Shown here: positions 1-4,797 of the stretch, in pieces
Position numbering within the stretch: the stretch's first letter is position 1
Layout of the letters: each line of letters opens with the position of its first letter
From: CAZSDP01 sp964605665
GTDB lineage: Bacteria > Planctomycetota > UBA8108 > UBA1146
Direction: 5' to 3'
DNA: 6,951 nt
Assembly: GCA_964605665.1 (NCBI GenBank)
Contig: CAZSDP010000049.1
Location: 1 to 6,951 of the forward strand
The notes under the pieces: model-generated
The model's input: only the letters and a program-made list of their open reading frames with translations
The model's database searches: none
What the model was told of the DNA's origin: nothing
Translations under genes and position numbers: made by a program

Positions 1-130
1 GGGCTCGATTCACTGGATCATGGACGGCAAAACTGGGTCAGCGGCACGGACGGTTTTGTCGGCAGAATCGCCCCGGGGCTATCGCTGCACCGCAGTATCG
101 CAGGTATCGCAGGTATCGCAGAAAGATTAG
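1..130 (+). other. Left-edge region, possible 3' tail of a gene entering from outside
   Basis: Two + strand frames stay open from the left edge. Frame 2 runs from base 2 to a TAG at 128-130, just before the palindrome that begins at 137. Frame 1 stays open to a TAG at 253-255, running through the palindrome. The third frame is also open to about 138, so open frames here carry little weight in GC-rich sequence. The frame 2 reading would make the 9-bp repeats a VSQ tripeptide repeat. A gene ending at 130 would suit the layout, but I recognise no family in the short translation. Whether this is coding cannot be decided without upstream sequence. Confidence 0.2.
95..121. repeat. Three perfect 9-bp tandem repeats
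   Basis: The unit GTATCGCAG occurs three times head to tail at 95-103, 104-112 and 113-121. A looser relative (CTATCGCTG) lies just upstream at about 79-87. The unit length is a multiple of three, so copy-number change would keep a reading frame if the region is coding. It may be a small slipped-strand microsatellite. Confidence 0.9.
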
Positions 131-258
131 CGCTAGCAGCTGACCCGTCGGGGCGGTGCACCGTGAGGCCTCGGCCCTGGCCCGCGCGACATCCCTCGTT
201 AGAATCAAGCTCAGTACCGCTGCCCCGACGGGCAGCTGAACCGCAAAACCGTTAGGTG
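131..258 (+). repeat. Long imperfect palindrome with attC-like features
   Basis: Bases 137-154 pair with 222-238: six pairs (CAGCTG with CAGCTG), one unpaired A at 143, then eleven uninterrupted pairs (CCCGTCGGGGC against GCCCCGACGGG). Weaker pairing continues inward (about 155-167 with 210-218), leaving a loop of roughly 40 nt. Downstream, 251-257 reads GTTAGGT, which fits the GTTRRRY core of integron attC sites, and an ORF starts 8 bases later as in gene cassettes. Against this, the expected RYYYAAC partner on the left is only degenerate (GCTAGC at 132-137), the spacing of the two sides is asymmetric (12 nt on the right), and no integrase or second similar site is visible. The palindrome is seen directly; the attC identity is inference. 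Confidence 0.35.
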
Positions 259-265
259 GCGGAGT

Positions 266-724
266 GTGGCGATTCTCCGAGCAATCCCCAAGTCAATGTT
301 CTCTTCGGCCTACGAAGTCTACAGTGGACCTGAGCTCCTCTGCACCGTGGACGTTGGGTGGTTCCGGGAAGCCGGGTCGTTCCTCTTAGGTAGTCGGTGC
401 TATGAGATTCGAAGGGAGCCGATGTGGGGTGCGTTCGTATTGACTCGCGGAGAGGTTGAGTTCTGTCGCGCGAAGAAACCAAGCGCTCTCTCTCGATTGT
501 TCTCCGTGGCGTACGACGGGGGAGTTTATGAGCTCGCAGCTGCCTCCCCGTTTCAGCGAAAGTTCGTCCTCCGACAGGCTGGCCAGATTATCGGTACACT
601 TGCGCCAGTCTCGGTGTTCTCGCGCAAGGTGGACGTCGAGTTGCCAGAGGACCTCTCCCGGCCGGTGCAGGTCTTTCTTGTCTGGTTGGTCACCACCATG
701 TGGAGGAGGCAATCCAATTCCTAG
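266..724 (+). CDS. Uncharacterised tubby/LURP-like beta-rich protein
   Basis: A 152-residue protein. The GTG start at 266 is preferred because AGGTGG (254-259) sits six bases upstream; an internal ATG at 296 lacks a clear ribosome binding site and would remove ten residues. Short alternating strands carry recurrent family-like signatures: GWFREAG near 31-37, a short GSRCYEIRRE strand near 42-51, AKKPSALSRLF near 69-79, SPFQRKFVL near 94-102, and a hydrophobic C-terminal helix PVQVFLVWLV near 133-142 followed by WRR. This pattern matches a widespread bacterial family of unknown function that I place in the tubby/LURP-one-like fold by resemblance only. There is no signal peptide. The C-terminal hydrophobic stretch could associate with the membrane, as in phospholipid-binding tubby-like proteins, but that role is not shown. 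The gene lies directly behind the attC-like element, so it could be, or once have been, a cassette gene. Confidence 0.8.
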   Translation: MAILRAIPKSMFSSAYEVYSGPELLCTVDVGWFREAGSFLLGSRCYEIRREPMWGAFVLTRGEVEFCRAKKPSALSRLFSVAYDGGVYELAAASPFQRKFVLRQAGQIIGTLAPVSVFSRKVDVELPEDLSRPVQVFLVWLVTTMWRRQSNS

Positions 725-870
725 ATAACCCGCCCCCGGGGCTCTGTTGATGAACCTTGTCTGCCTGGACTGATCGCGGCTGCAAAGCCCCCGCGTCTCG
801 GATGACGAGGTTCAATTCAGCGAGTTTTGGTCAATTTTAGGTTCCCAAGAGCGGGCTTGATCACCATTCC

Positions 871-890
871 AGATACAGATAGATAGAGAT
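871..890. repeat. Short GATA-type repeat in the 725-949 gap
   Basis: The stretch 871-890 consists of four near-copies of AGATA/GATA in the gap before the coiled-coil gene. The rest of the 225-bp gap holds a weak GC-rich inverted repeat (about 738-746 with 783-791) and no convincing ORF. A TTGATC at 857-862 with TAGATA 17 bases further on (880-885) is a poor promoter match that I do not call. Confidence 0.4.
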
Positions 891-949
891 AACCCGGACA
901 ACCCCGCAGACACTCCGCTTAGCCGTTTGCCGCCAGATAGGAGTCCCGC

Positions 950-1258
950 ATGAGTCTGTACGATTTCTTCTTTCCCGAGGAAGCTCAAGCGCAACATCTG
1001 CGCACACTCACGCAGCAAGGAGACGCGAGCCGTTGGAACCTCGAACGCCGAACCGGGCAACTCGACGATCGGATTGATTCCTTAGAGAGTGACCTCGGCT
1101 ATGTCACTCTCGTGCTTGGGTCCTTACTTGAGAGCCTCGATGAGAAAGGCGTCTTGACGCGTGACGATGTCAAGAGCGTCGTCACCAAGTTAGACGCGAT
1201 TGACGGTGTCTCTGACGGCAGACTAGACATCAACTTCCTGCGCGGTCGGCATGCTTGA
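950..1258 (+). CDS. Small coiled-coil protein of unknown function
   Basis: A 102-residue protein starting at ATG 950, with AGGAG at 939-943 six bases upstream. It opens with a hydrophobic aromatic motif (MSLYDFFFPEEAQAQHL) and continues with a helical region rich in L, E, D and R, roughly residues 20-60, whose hydrophobic spacing (LERRTGQLDDRIDSLESDL) suggests a coiled coil. The C-terminal half contains a DEKGVLTRDDV helix and ends DGRLDINFLRGR. The helix DEKGVLTRDDVKSVVTKLD resembles segments in other small uncharacterised bacterial proteins with the same order of parts. There is no signal peptide or transmembrane helix, so it is probably cytoplasmic and may oligomerise. The stop codon is the left end of a palindrome at 1256-1273. 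No function can be assigned. Confidence 0.8.
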   Translation: MSLYDFFFPEEAQAQHLRTLTQQGDASRWNLERRTGQLDDRIDSLESDLGYVTLVLGSLLESLDEKGVLTRDDVKSVVTKLDAIDGVSDGRLDINFLRGRHA

Positions 1259-1273
1259 CCACAGTTGTGGTCA
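1256..1273. repeat. Near-perfect 18-bp palindrome overlapping a stop codon
   Basis: TGACCACA and TGTGGTCA are exact inverted copies separated by two bases. The left arm contains the TGA stop of the coiled-coil gene. As RNA it could form a 7-bp stem with a 4-nt loop, but no T-tract follows, so it is not a canonical intrinsic terminator. The dyad would also suit a dimeric DNA-binding protein. Confidence 0.6.
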
Positions 1274-1279
1274 CGCGAG

Positions 1280-1322
1280 CGACTTTAAGATTGGTTGGAA
1301 CTGATGCCGTATCGTAAAGTCG
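1280..1322. repeat. 8-bp inverted repeat with 27-nt loop
   Basis: CGACTTTA (1280-1287) and TAAAGTCG (1315-1322) are exact inverted copies, extendable outward by G-T and A-T pairs. It lies in the gap between the coiled-coil and membrane-protein genes. Role unknown. Confidence 0.4.
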
Positions 1323-1353
1323 TTTAGCGGAGTTTTTGCTGGAGTGCGGTTGA

Positions 1354-1376
1354 GCGACAAACCGCTCGGTTGTCGC
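1354..1376 (+). promoter_or_regulatory. Leader hairpin just before the 1395 gene
   Basis: GCGACAA (1354-1360) pairs with TTGTCGC (1370-1376). After a bulged A at 1361, CC (1362-1363) pairs with GG (1368-1369), giving a nine-pair stem with a GCTC loop. It ends four bases before the GAGGA ribosome binding site (1381-1385). A leader structure affecting translation is possible, but this is inference from position only. Confidence 0.35.
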
Positions 1377-1394
1377 AGTCGAGGAATTGACCGA

Positions 1395-1895
1395 ATGTAC
1401 TTGGTTTATGAATTGCTGATCCTGAATGGCCTCATTGTCTGCTTCTTTGTGTTCGCTCACCTCCGAGCGCGCAGACGGCGCAACGACACCGAAGCGTTCA
1501 GAGCAAGGGCAAGCGACCGCGATGCCTGCATCGCGTGCTCTGTACTATATTCGTCAGAACGTCGCTTTTTGAATTGGTGGAAGGTCTTTCCGTGGGAAGC
1601 TCACGGAATTTTATGCCTTCGCGATAACACCCTCCTCTTGATTGGACGTTCGACCATGGGTATGCAGGTCGAGAAGGTGGTCGGCGAAGTTGGATGTGAC
1701 GTTCATTGGGTTGGGAGGAAGTTCCGAACTGGCGCCACCTCGTGGTTCTCGGTGAAGACCGGTCGCGACGTTCACTATTTCTCGGCCGAGCCTGGGACCT
1801 TAATATTTGGCTCGGTGTTCGCTGCGAAAAAAACGAGAGAGATATTCGACGAAGTGTCGGCGTTCGTTTGCCGAAGCAACGCGGCAAATCAATAA
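1395..1895 (+). CDS. Single-pass membrane-anchored protein of unknown function
   Basis: A 166-residue protein. The frame is open from a GTG at 1344, but ATG 1395 is chosen because GAGGA (1381-1385) lies nine bases upstream and because the protein then begins directly with its membrane segment. Residues about 4-24 are hydrophobic (VYELLILNGLIVCFFVF) and are followed by a basic stretch (RARRRR), which predicts an N-out, C-in anchor with a soluble cytoplasmic domain. That domain has a CIAC motif near 45 and an aromatic stretch (NWWKVFPWE) near 60. Short alternating strands follow (ILCLRDNTLLLIG, then HWVGRKFRTGATSWFSVKTG, then DVHYFSAEPGTLIFGS) and a final amphipathic helix (KKTREIFDEVSAFV). This order recalls small PH-like beta domains, but I cannot assign a family. 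It stands in the same direction as its neighbours, 81 bases before the lipoprotein gene. Confidence 0.75.
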   Translation: MYLVYELLILNGLIVCFFVFAHLRARRRRNDTEAFRARASDRDACIACSVLYSSERRFLNWWKVFPWEAHGILCLRDNTLLLIGRSTMGMQVEKVVGEVGCDVHWVGRKFRTGATSWFSVKTGRDVHYFSAEPGTLIFGSVFAAKKTREIFDEVSAFVCRSNAANQ

Positions 1896-2109
1896 AAGGA
1901 CGCATCAACTTGCGCGCGGTGATCGAAGGGCGATGGTGGCCACGCTTTTCAGCCTCTAGATGAAGGGAGGAGCGAGGTGAAGGCAATGTGCCTCGGAATG
2001 CTAGGATTCTGCCTACTGTTATCGGCGTGTGGAGATGATCGCCCCACTATCGACTCGTTGATCGGAAACAAGATTTGGATCGAGGATAGCTTCGCTGGGC
2101 AATCATTCA

Positions 2110-2129
2110 CCCTTTCCAATTAGAAAGGG
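2110..2129 (+). other. 7-bp hairpin containing the internal TAG
   Basis: CCCTTTC (2110-2116) pairs exactly with GAAAGGG (2123-2129) around the 6-nt loop CAATTA. The internal stop of the lipoprotein gene (2121-2123) spans the loop's last two bases and the first base of the right arm. There is no following T-tract, so it is not a standard terminator. Confidence 0.5.
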
Positions 2130-2282
2130 GAGTATACAGTTTTGTGGAATAGGTATGGATTTGGTACACCTGTGATTCGAAGTGAGAAATGCAAGGTCAA
2201 GGTCCACAGCAAGTATCAGTTTGTATTTCATGTGAATGCTGCGAAGAAGCGCAATGATTTTATGGTCTCCATTGGTGACAAT

Positions 2283-2308
2283 GAAGAGCCTTCGAATGGA
2301 GGCTCTTC
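2283..2308. other. Strong stem-loop in the 3' end of the lipoprotein gene
   Basis: GAAGAGCCT (2283-2291) is an exact inverted copy of AGGCTCTTC (2300-2308). Two further pairs (one G-T) close the loop to GAAT, giving an eleven-pair stem. It lies within codons for EEPSNGGSS, 63 bases before the zinc-ribbon start. Neither strand has a T-tract after it, so it may be an mRNA processing or stability element rather than a terminator. Confidence 0.5.
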
Positions 2309-2370
2309 GAACAAGAAGAAATCGAGCGACCGTAAATAGCCGCGACTCATCGGTAATGCGAGGTCAACAA

Positions 2371-2634
2371 ATGCCAGATCTATCCTCGCAGGTTTGTTTT
2401 CGATGCAGGAAGGTCTTCAAGAAGCCTCATTGGTACAAAACGGCTCAAGAACCAGAGCCCAAGAAGTACCGATGCCCAGACTGTAACCAACCGATGGTTG
2501 GCATGGGATACAAATTTCGGGCGCCTGCAAGAAGGGATATCAAAGAATGGAATCGAATCGAGGAAGCGGTCAAGAACGGAGTTGAATGGGGGCTTCCTAC
2601 TCTCCGCAAAGAGGATCGAAATCGATCTGATTAG
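2371..2634 (+). CDS. Small CxxC/CxxC zinc-ribbon protein
   Basis: An 87-residue protein. The frame is open from 2236 and has ATGs at 2356 and 2371. I choose 2371 because AGGT (2361-2364) lies six bases upstream and the recognisable sequence begins there (MPDLSSQVCF). Two Cys pairs, C9-x2-C12 and C35-x2-C38, form a classic zinc ribbon, with the basic segment RKVFKKPHWY between them. The second pair is followed by NQPMVGMGYKFRAP, a signature I recognise from a family of short uncharacterised bacterial proteins, then a helical region (DIKEWNRIEEAVKNGVEW). Zinc binding is a firm inference. Nucleic-acid or protein binding is possible but unsupported. The gene begins 31 bases after the second stop of the interrupted lipoprotein gene. 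Confidence 0.8.
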   Translation: MPDLSSQVCFRCRKVFKKPHWYKTAQEPEPKKYRCPDCNQPMVGMGYKFRAPARRDIKEWNRIEEAVKNGVEWGLPTLRKEDRNRSD

Positions 2635-2687
2635 CAGTTCAGCAACGGGGTAACCACAGTGTTGAGTGCCTCGTAGAGGGACATTCG

Positions 2688-2951
2688 ATGAGCACGAAAA
2701 CCGTTACGAAGCTTGTGATCGTTCTCTTGGTGTTTCCGACGATGGCATACCTCAGCAATGCTGTGCTCGGTTTGCTGATTCTCTGGGTTCTGATACTACT
2801 TCCCGACAGTGCCACCGAGACCGTGGGGCCGATCTTGTTGTTGGTGGCCCAAATCATTGCGATCATCTGTGCCGTTGGCTTTTGTCGGACGGTATGGCCG
2901 AAACGGGAAGCTCCCCCAGAAAGAGAGCCACCAGAGAGGTTATCACCATGA
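2688..2951 (+). CDS. Small membrane protein with about three helices
   Basis: An 87-residue protein starting at ATG 2688, with AGAGGGA (2675-2681) six bases upstream. Hydrophobic segments lie at about residues 8-22, 25-38 and 46-66. The N-terminus is mildly basic (STKTVTK), and a polar proline-rich charged tail occupies residues 70-87 (PKREAPPEREPPERLSP). It is an integral inner-membrane protein by composition, and I recognise no family or catalytic motif. It lies between the zinc-ribbon gene (53 bases upstream) and the CPBP protease gene (107 bases downstream), in the same direction, so it may share a transcript with the protease and be a partner of it. That link rests on proximity only. Its TGA overlaps an ATG that opens only a 19-codon frame. 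Confidence 0.65.
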   Translation: MSTKTVTKLVIVLLVFPTMAYLSNAVLGLLILWVLILLPDSATETVGPILLLVAQIIAIICAVGFCRTVWPKREAPPEREPPERLSP

Positions 2952-3058
2952 GTTCCAGGGCCTATTCGCAGCTTCGAGACACTCGCGCGTGCGGAGGATC
3001 GCGGTGATCGATGGTGAAATCGGGCGCATGATTCCACGAGATTAGAGAGTAGGCAGTG

Positions 3059-3778
3059 ATGCCCTCGAGTGAACGACTGCAAGATCGACCGAGTGCGGTG
3101 AAGATCGGGCCGATTGGGATCACAATTCTGGTGGGAATCGTGTTCTTTGCCGGTCGCCAATTCACCGGAACAGGTATCGCCCAATCGATCGACCAATGGG
3201 TCGGTCGCCAGCTCGATTCGAACCAATGGGGACTCTTTCTTTATCACATGTTGGCCTGGTGGATTCTCGCCGAGGTTTTGTTCTTTGGCGCGGTTGCCTT
3301 CGGAGTTCTGCGCTGTACGCCACGGCAAGTCTTTTTACTTCCAGGACGATCGTCGTGGTCTTTCCAAAAAACCATCGGAATCGTGTTGTTGGTGGCGGTC
3401 TGTGAAGTAGCGATCATTCTGACGACCAATTGGGCAAACCTCTCGTTTGCTTTTCACCCCGGAGATATGGCGGGCAATCTCTTTTCGAATGCATACGAAG
3501 AACTGCTCTTCAGGGGCTTTATCTTCGGGATGTTGATTCGTTTTTCAGGAAGTCCGTGGTACGCGATCTTGGTCACCAGCCTTCTCTTCACGTTGGTGCA
3601 TGGGCAATATGATGGCTGGATCCTGTTCGGCTTCTTTCTGCTGGCGATCCCCTTCGCATGGATCACCTGGAAGACGCAGTGGATCTTTTGGGCCTGGATC
3701 CTGCACATGTTGGTGGACTGGGCGGTGGATCCGCTTTTACCACCAGGTCGTATCGCGGACCTTCTCTCTCGGGGATGA
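3059..3778 (+). CDS. CPBP (CAAX/Abi) family intramembrane glutamic protease
   Basis: A 239-residue polytopic membrane protein. A GTG at 3056 directly precedes the chosen ATG 3059, and AGTAGG about five bases upstream serves either. About seven hydrophobic segments are visible. The family's three motifs are all present: EExxxR in YEELLFRG (E147, E148, R152), FxxxH in FTLVHG (F177, H181), and HxxxD/N in LHMLVD (H216, D220). In characterised relatives (Rce1-type CAAX proteases, bacterial Abi/CPBP proteins) these residues form the glutamate-dependent catalytic site within the membrane. Bacterial members include CAAX-protease-like enzymes and bacteriocin self-immunity proteins. No bacteriocin genes or prenylated CAAX substrate are visible here, so the substrate is unknown. 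Length is normal for the family. It ends the run of + strand small genes. Confidence 0.9.
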   Translation: MPSSERLQDRPSAVKIGPIGITILVGIVFFAGRQFTGTGIAQSIDQWVGRQLDSNQWGLFLYHMLAWWILAEVLFFGAVAFGVLRCTPRQVFLLPGRSSWSFQKTIGIVLLVAVCEVAIILTTNWANLSFAFHPGDMAGNLFSNAYEELLFRGFIFGMLIRFSGSPWYAILVTSLLFTLVHGQYDGWILFGFFLLAIPFAWITWKTQWIFWAWILHMLVDWAVDPLLPPGRIADLLSRG

Positions 3779-3796
3779 CGCTTGAGCAGGTGGTGA

Positions 3797-3817
3797 CTTC
3801 CGCCGTTTCAGCGGAGG
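3797..3817 (+). terminator. Weak terminator-like hairpin after the protease gene
   Basis: CTTCCGC (3797-3803) pairs with GCGGAGG (3811-3817), with one G-T pair and a 7-nt loop, 19 bases after the protease stop. It is followed only by GGTTTCGAATT rather than a real T-tract, so termination here is a weak suggestion. Confidence 0.25.
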
Positions 3818-3885
3818 GTTTCGAATTCTCCGGAACGGAATCAAGACCGATAAGAGCTCGCCTTGCCCAAGGCCTTGCGCCTTCA

Positions 3886-3914
3886 TTGCGAGCCAAGCAG
3901 CCGTTACCTAGAAT
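3886..3914 (+). promoter_or_regulatory. Sigma-70-like promoter for the TrpF-like gene
   Basis: TTGCGA (3886-3891) and TAGAAT (3909-3914) are separated by exactly 17 bases. They match TTGACA at four of six positions and TATAAT at five of six. The expected start of transcription, about 3921, would leave a leader of about 30 nt before the TTG start at 3950. This supports the gene being its own transcription unit. Confidence 0.45.
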
Positions 3915-3949
3915 CATGAGGTCACAAACTCGAATCAGGGGGAGAGACT

Positions 3950-4624
3950 TTGACCCGTGTGAAGGTGTGCTGCATCCGTTCAATTGAGGAAGCGGAGACC
4001 GCGGTTCGTCTCGGCGCCGATGCTATCGGTTTGGTGTCGGAGATGCCGAGTGGTCCTGGGGTGATCTCGGAGGATCTGATCGCTGCGATTTCCGCACAGC
4101 TCTCGGCAAGAATCGAGACCTTTCTCCTCACCAGTCACACCAACGCGGACCAAATTTTGGAGCAACATTCTCGCTGCTCCACCACGTCGATTCAGTTGTG
4201 CGATGCTCTCACTCCGGGAGCCCATGCGCAACTTCGTGAGGCTCTTCCGACGACTCACCTCACCCAGGTGATCCACGTCAACGACCGCGAGGCACTCGAG
4301 GATGCCCAGCGCGCGGCAGCGCTCGTCGATGCTCTTCTCCTCGATTCTGGGAGTCACGATCTTCCCATCAAGGAGCTCGGGGGCACTGGGCGAACCCACA
4401 ACTGGGAAATCAGTGCGAAGATCGTTGCGGCCTCGCCAGTACCCGTTTGGTTGGCTGGAGGCCTTTGCGCGACCAACGTGGGAAGTGCGATGGAGTTGGT
4501 GCAGCCGCATGGAGTCGACCTCTGTTCCGGCGTGCGAACCGATGACCGACTCGATGTCGACAAACTCGATGCGTTTATGAAAGCAGTTTACGAGGCTGGG
4601 GGATTCACTCGCCCAAGTCGCTGA
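3950..4624 (+). CDS. trpF: Phosphoribosylanthranilate isomerase (TrpF) homologue, KVCC variant
   Basis: A 224-residue single-domain beta/alpha-barrel protein. The TTG at 3950 is the start: AGGGGGAGA (3937-3945) lies just upstream, and the resulting MTRVKVCC aligns with the usual MTRVKICG opening of TrpF. TrpF converts N-(5-phosphoribosyl)anthranilate to the carboxyphenylamino-deoxyribulose phosphate in tryptophan synthesis. Both acid-base residues are present: Cys7 in KVCC and Asp132 in LLLDS. The phosphate-binding loops follow as GGTG (144-147), LAGGL (168-172) and CSGVR (192-196). Unusual features are Cys8 in place of the normally invariant Gly of KICG, and Arg in place of the following Thr (CCIRS against CGITR). 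I recall a distinct subgroup with this KVCCI signature that occurs outside trp operons. No other trp gene is here. The enzyme may be the pathway isomerase or a paralogue with another sugar-phosphate substrate. Confidence 0.85.
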   Translation: MTRVKVCCIRSIEEAETAVRLGADAIGLVSEMPSGPGVISEDLIAAISAQLSARIETFLLTSHTNADQILEQHSRCSTTSIQLCDALTPGAHAQLREALPTTHLTQVIHVNDREALEDAQRAAALVDALLLDSGSHDLPIKELGGTGRTHNWEISAKIVAASPVPVWLAGGLCATNVGSAMELVQPHGVDLCSGVRTDDRLDVDKLDAFMKAVYEAGGFTRPSR

Positions 4625-4673
4625 TCGTTCGAAACTCGAAGGGCTGCCGGCCAAAGCGTCCCGTCGGGAAGAG

Positions 4674-4690
4674 GACCGAAATAGTCGGTC
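4674..4690. terminator. Hairpin between convergent genes
   Basis: GACCGA (4674-4679) pairs exactly with TCGGTC (4685-4690) around a 5-nt loop, 50 bases after the TrpF-like stop and about 108 bases beyond the stop of the convergent peptidase gene. No T-tract follows on either strand, so its use as a bidirectional terminator is a guess from position. The rest of 4625-4797 holds only two tiny - strand ORFs. Confidence 0.25.
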
Positions 4691-4797
4691 AGCTCCAGCA
4701 TTGGCCTGACGTTTCTCACCCCCATCAGAGCAACACCTCAGGGGAGAGACTGATAGCGAGCCACTCCTTGCCGTGGATCATTGATAGGGGTCACCCT

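Larger units (their letters stand above)
1977..2339 (+). pseudogene. Small lipoprotein gene interrupted by an in-frame TAG
   Basis: A strong ribosome binding site (AAGGGAGGAG, 1963-1972) precedes a GTG at 1977. The first part encodes 48 residues: a short hydrophobic signal (MLGFCLLLSAC) with lipobox LSAC, lipidated Cys at 18, then GDDRP and a mature N-terminus, ending at TAG 2121-2123. The same frame continues without a stop for 71 more codons (KGEYTVLWNRYGFGTPVIRS onward) to TAG 2337-2339. The continuation reads naturally across the break, with alternating strands such as KVKVHSKYQFVFHV and a Lys/Ser-rich tail (NKKKSSDRK). The simplest reading is one 120-residue outer-membrane or periplasmic lipoprotein gene broken by a nonsense mutation. 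Alternatives are a sequencing error, stop-codon readthrough, or a genuine 48-residue product. A start at TTG 2142 for the second part lacks a signal peptide and is unlikely. The family is unknown. Confidence 0.65.

Noticed and set aside
95..121. CRISPR array
   Set aside because: The 9-bp units are contiguous with no spacers.
734..793. GC-rich inverted repeat after the first gene as a terminator
   Set aside because: Pairing is interrupted, the loop is about 36 nt and no T-tract follows.
2142..2339. Independent gene from TTG 2142
   Set aside because: It is in the same frame as the lipoprotein gene and continues it naturally; no good separate ribosome binding site or signal peptide.
2948..3007. 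19-codon ORF starting at the ATGA overlap with the small membrane gene
   Set aside because: Too short, Arg/Ser-rich and without a recognisable feature; the overlap alone is weak evidence.
2639..3328. 229-codon - strand ORF over the membrane and protease genes
   Set aside because: It overlaps two + strand genes with ribosome binding sites and, in one case, full catalytic motifs; its translation is low-complexity Ser/Arg/Thr-rich.
1..3778. The whole block of small genes as an integron cassette array
   Set aside because: Only one attC-like element is visible; the gaps after 724, 1258, 1895, 2339 and 2634 lack a paired RYYYAAC...GTTRRRY structure.
3980..4654. - strand ORF opposite the TrpF-like gene
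   Set aside because: It mirrors the codon structure of a well-supported barrel enzyme and has no protein-like signature of its own.
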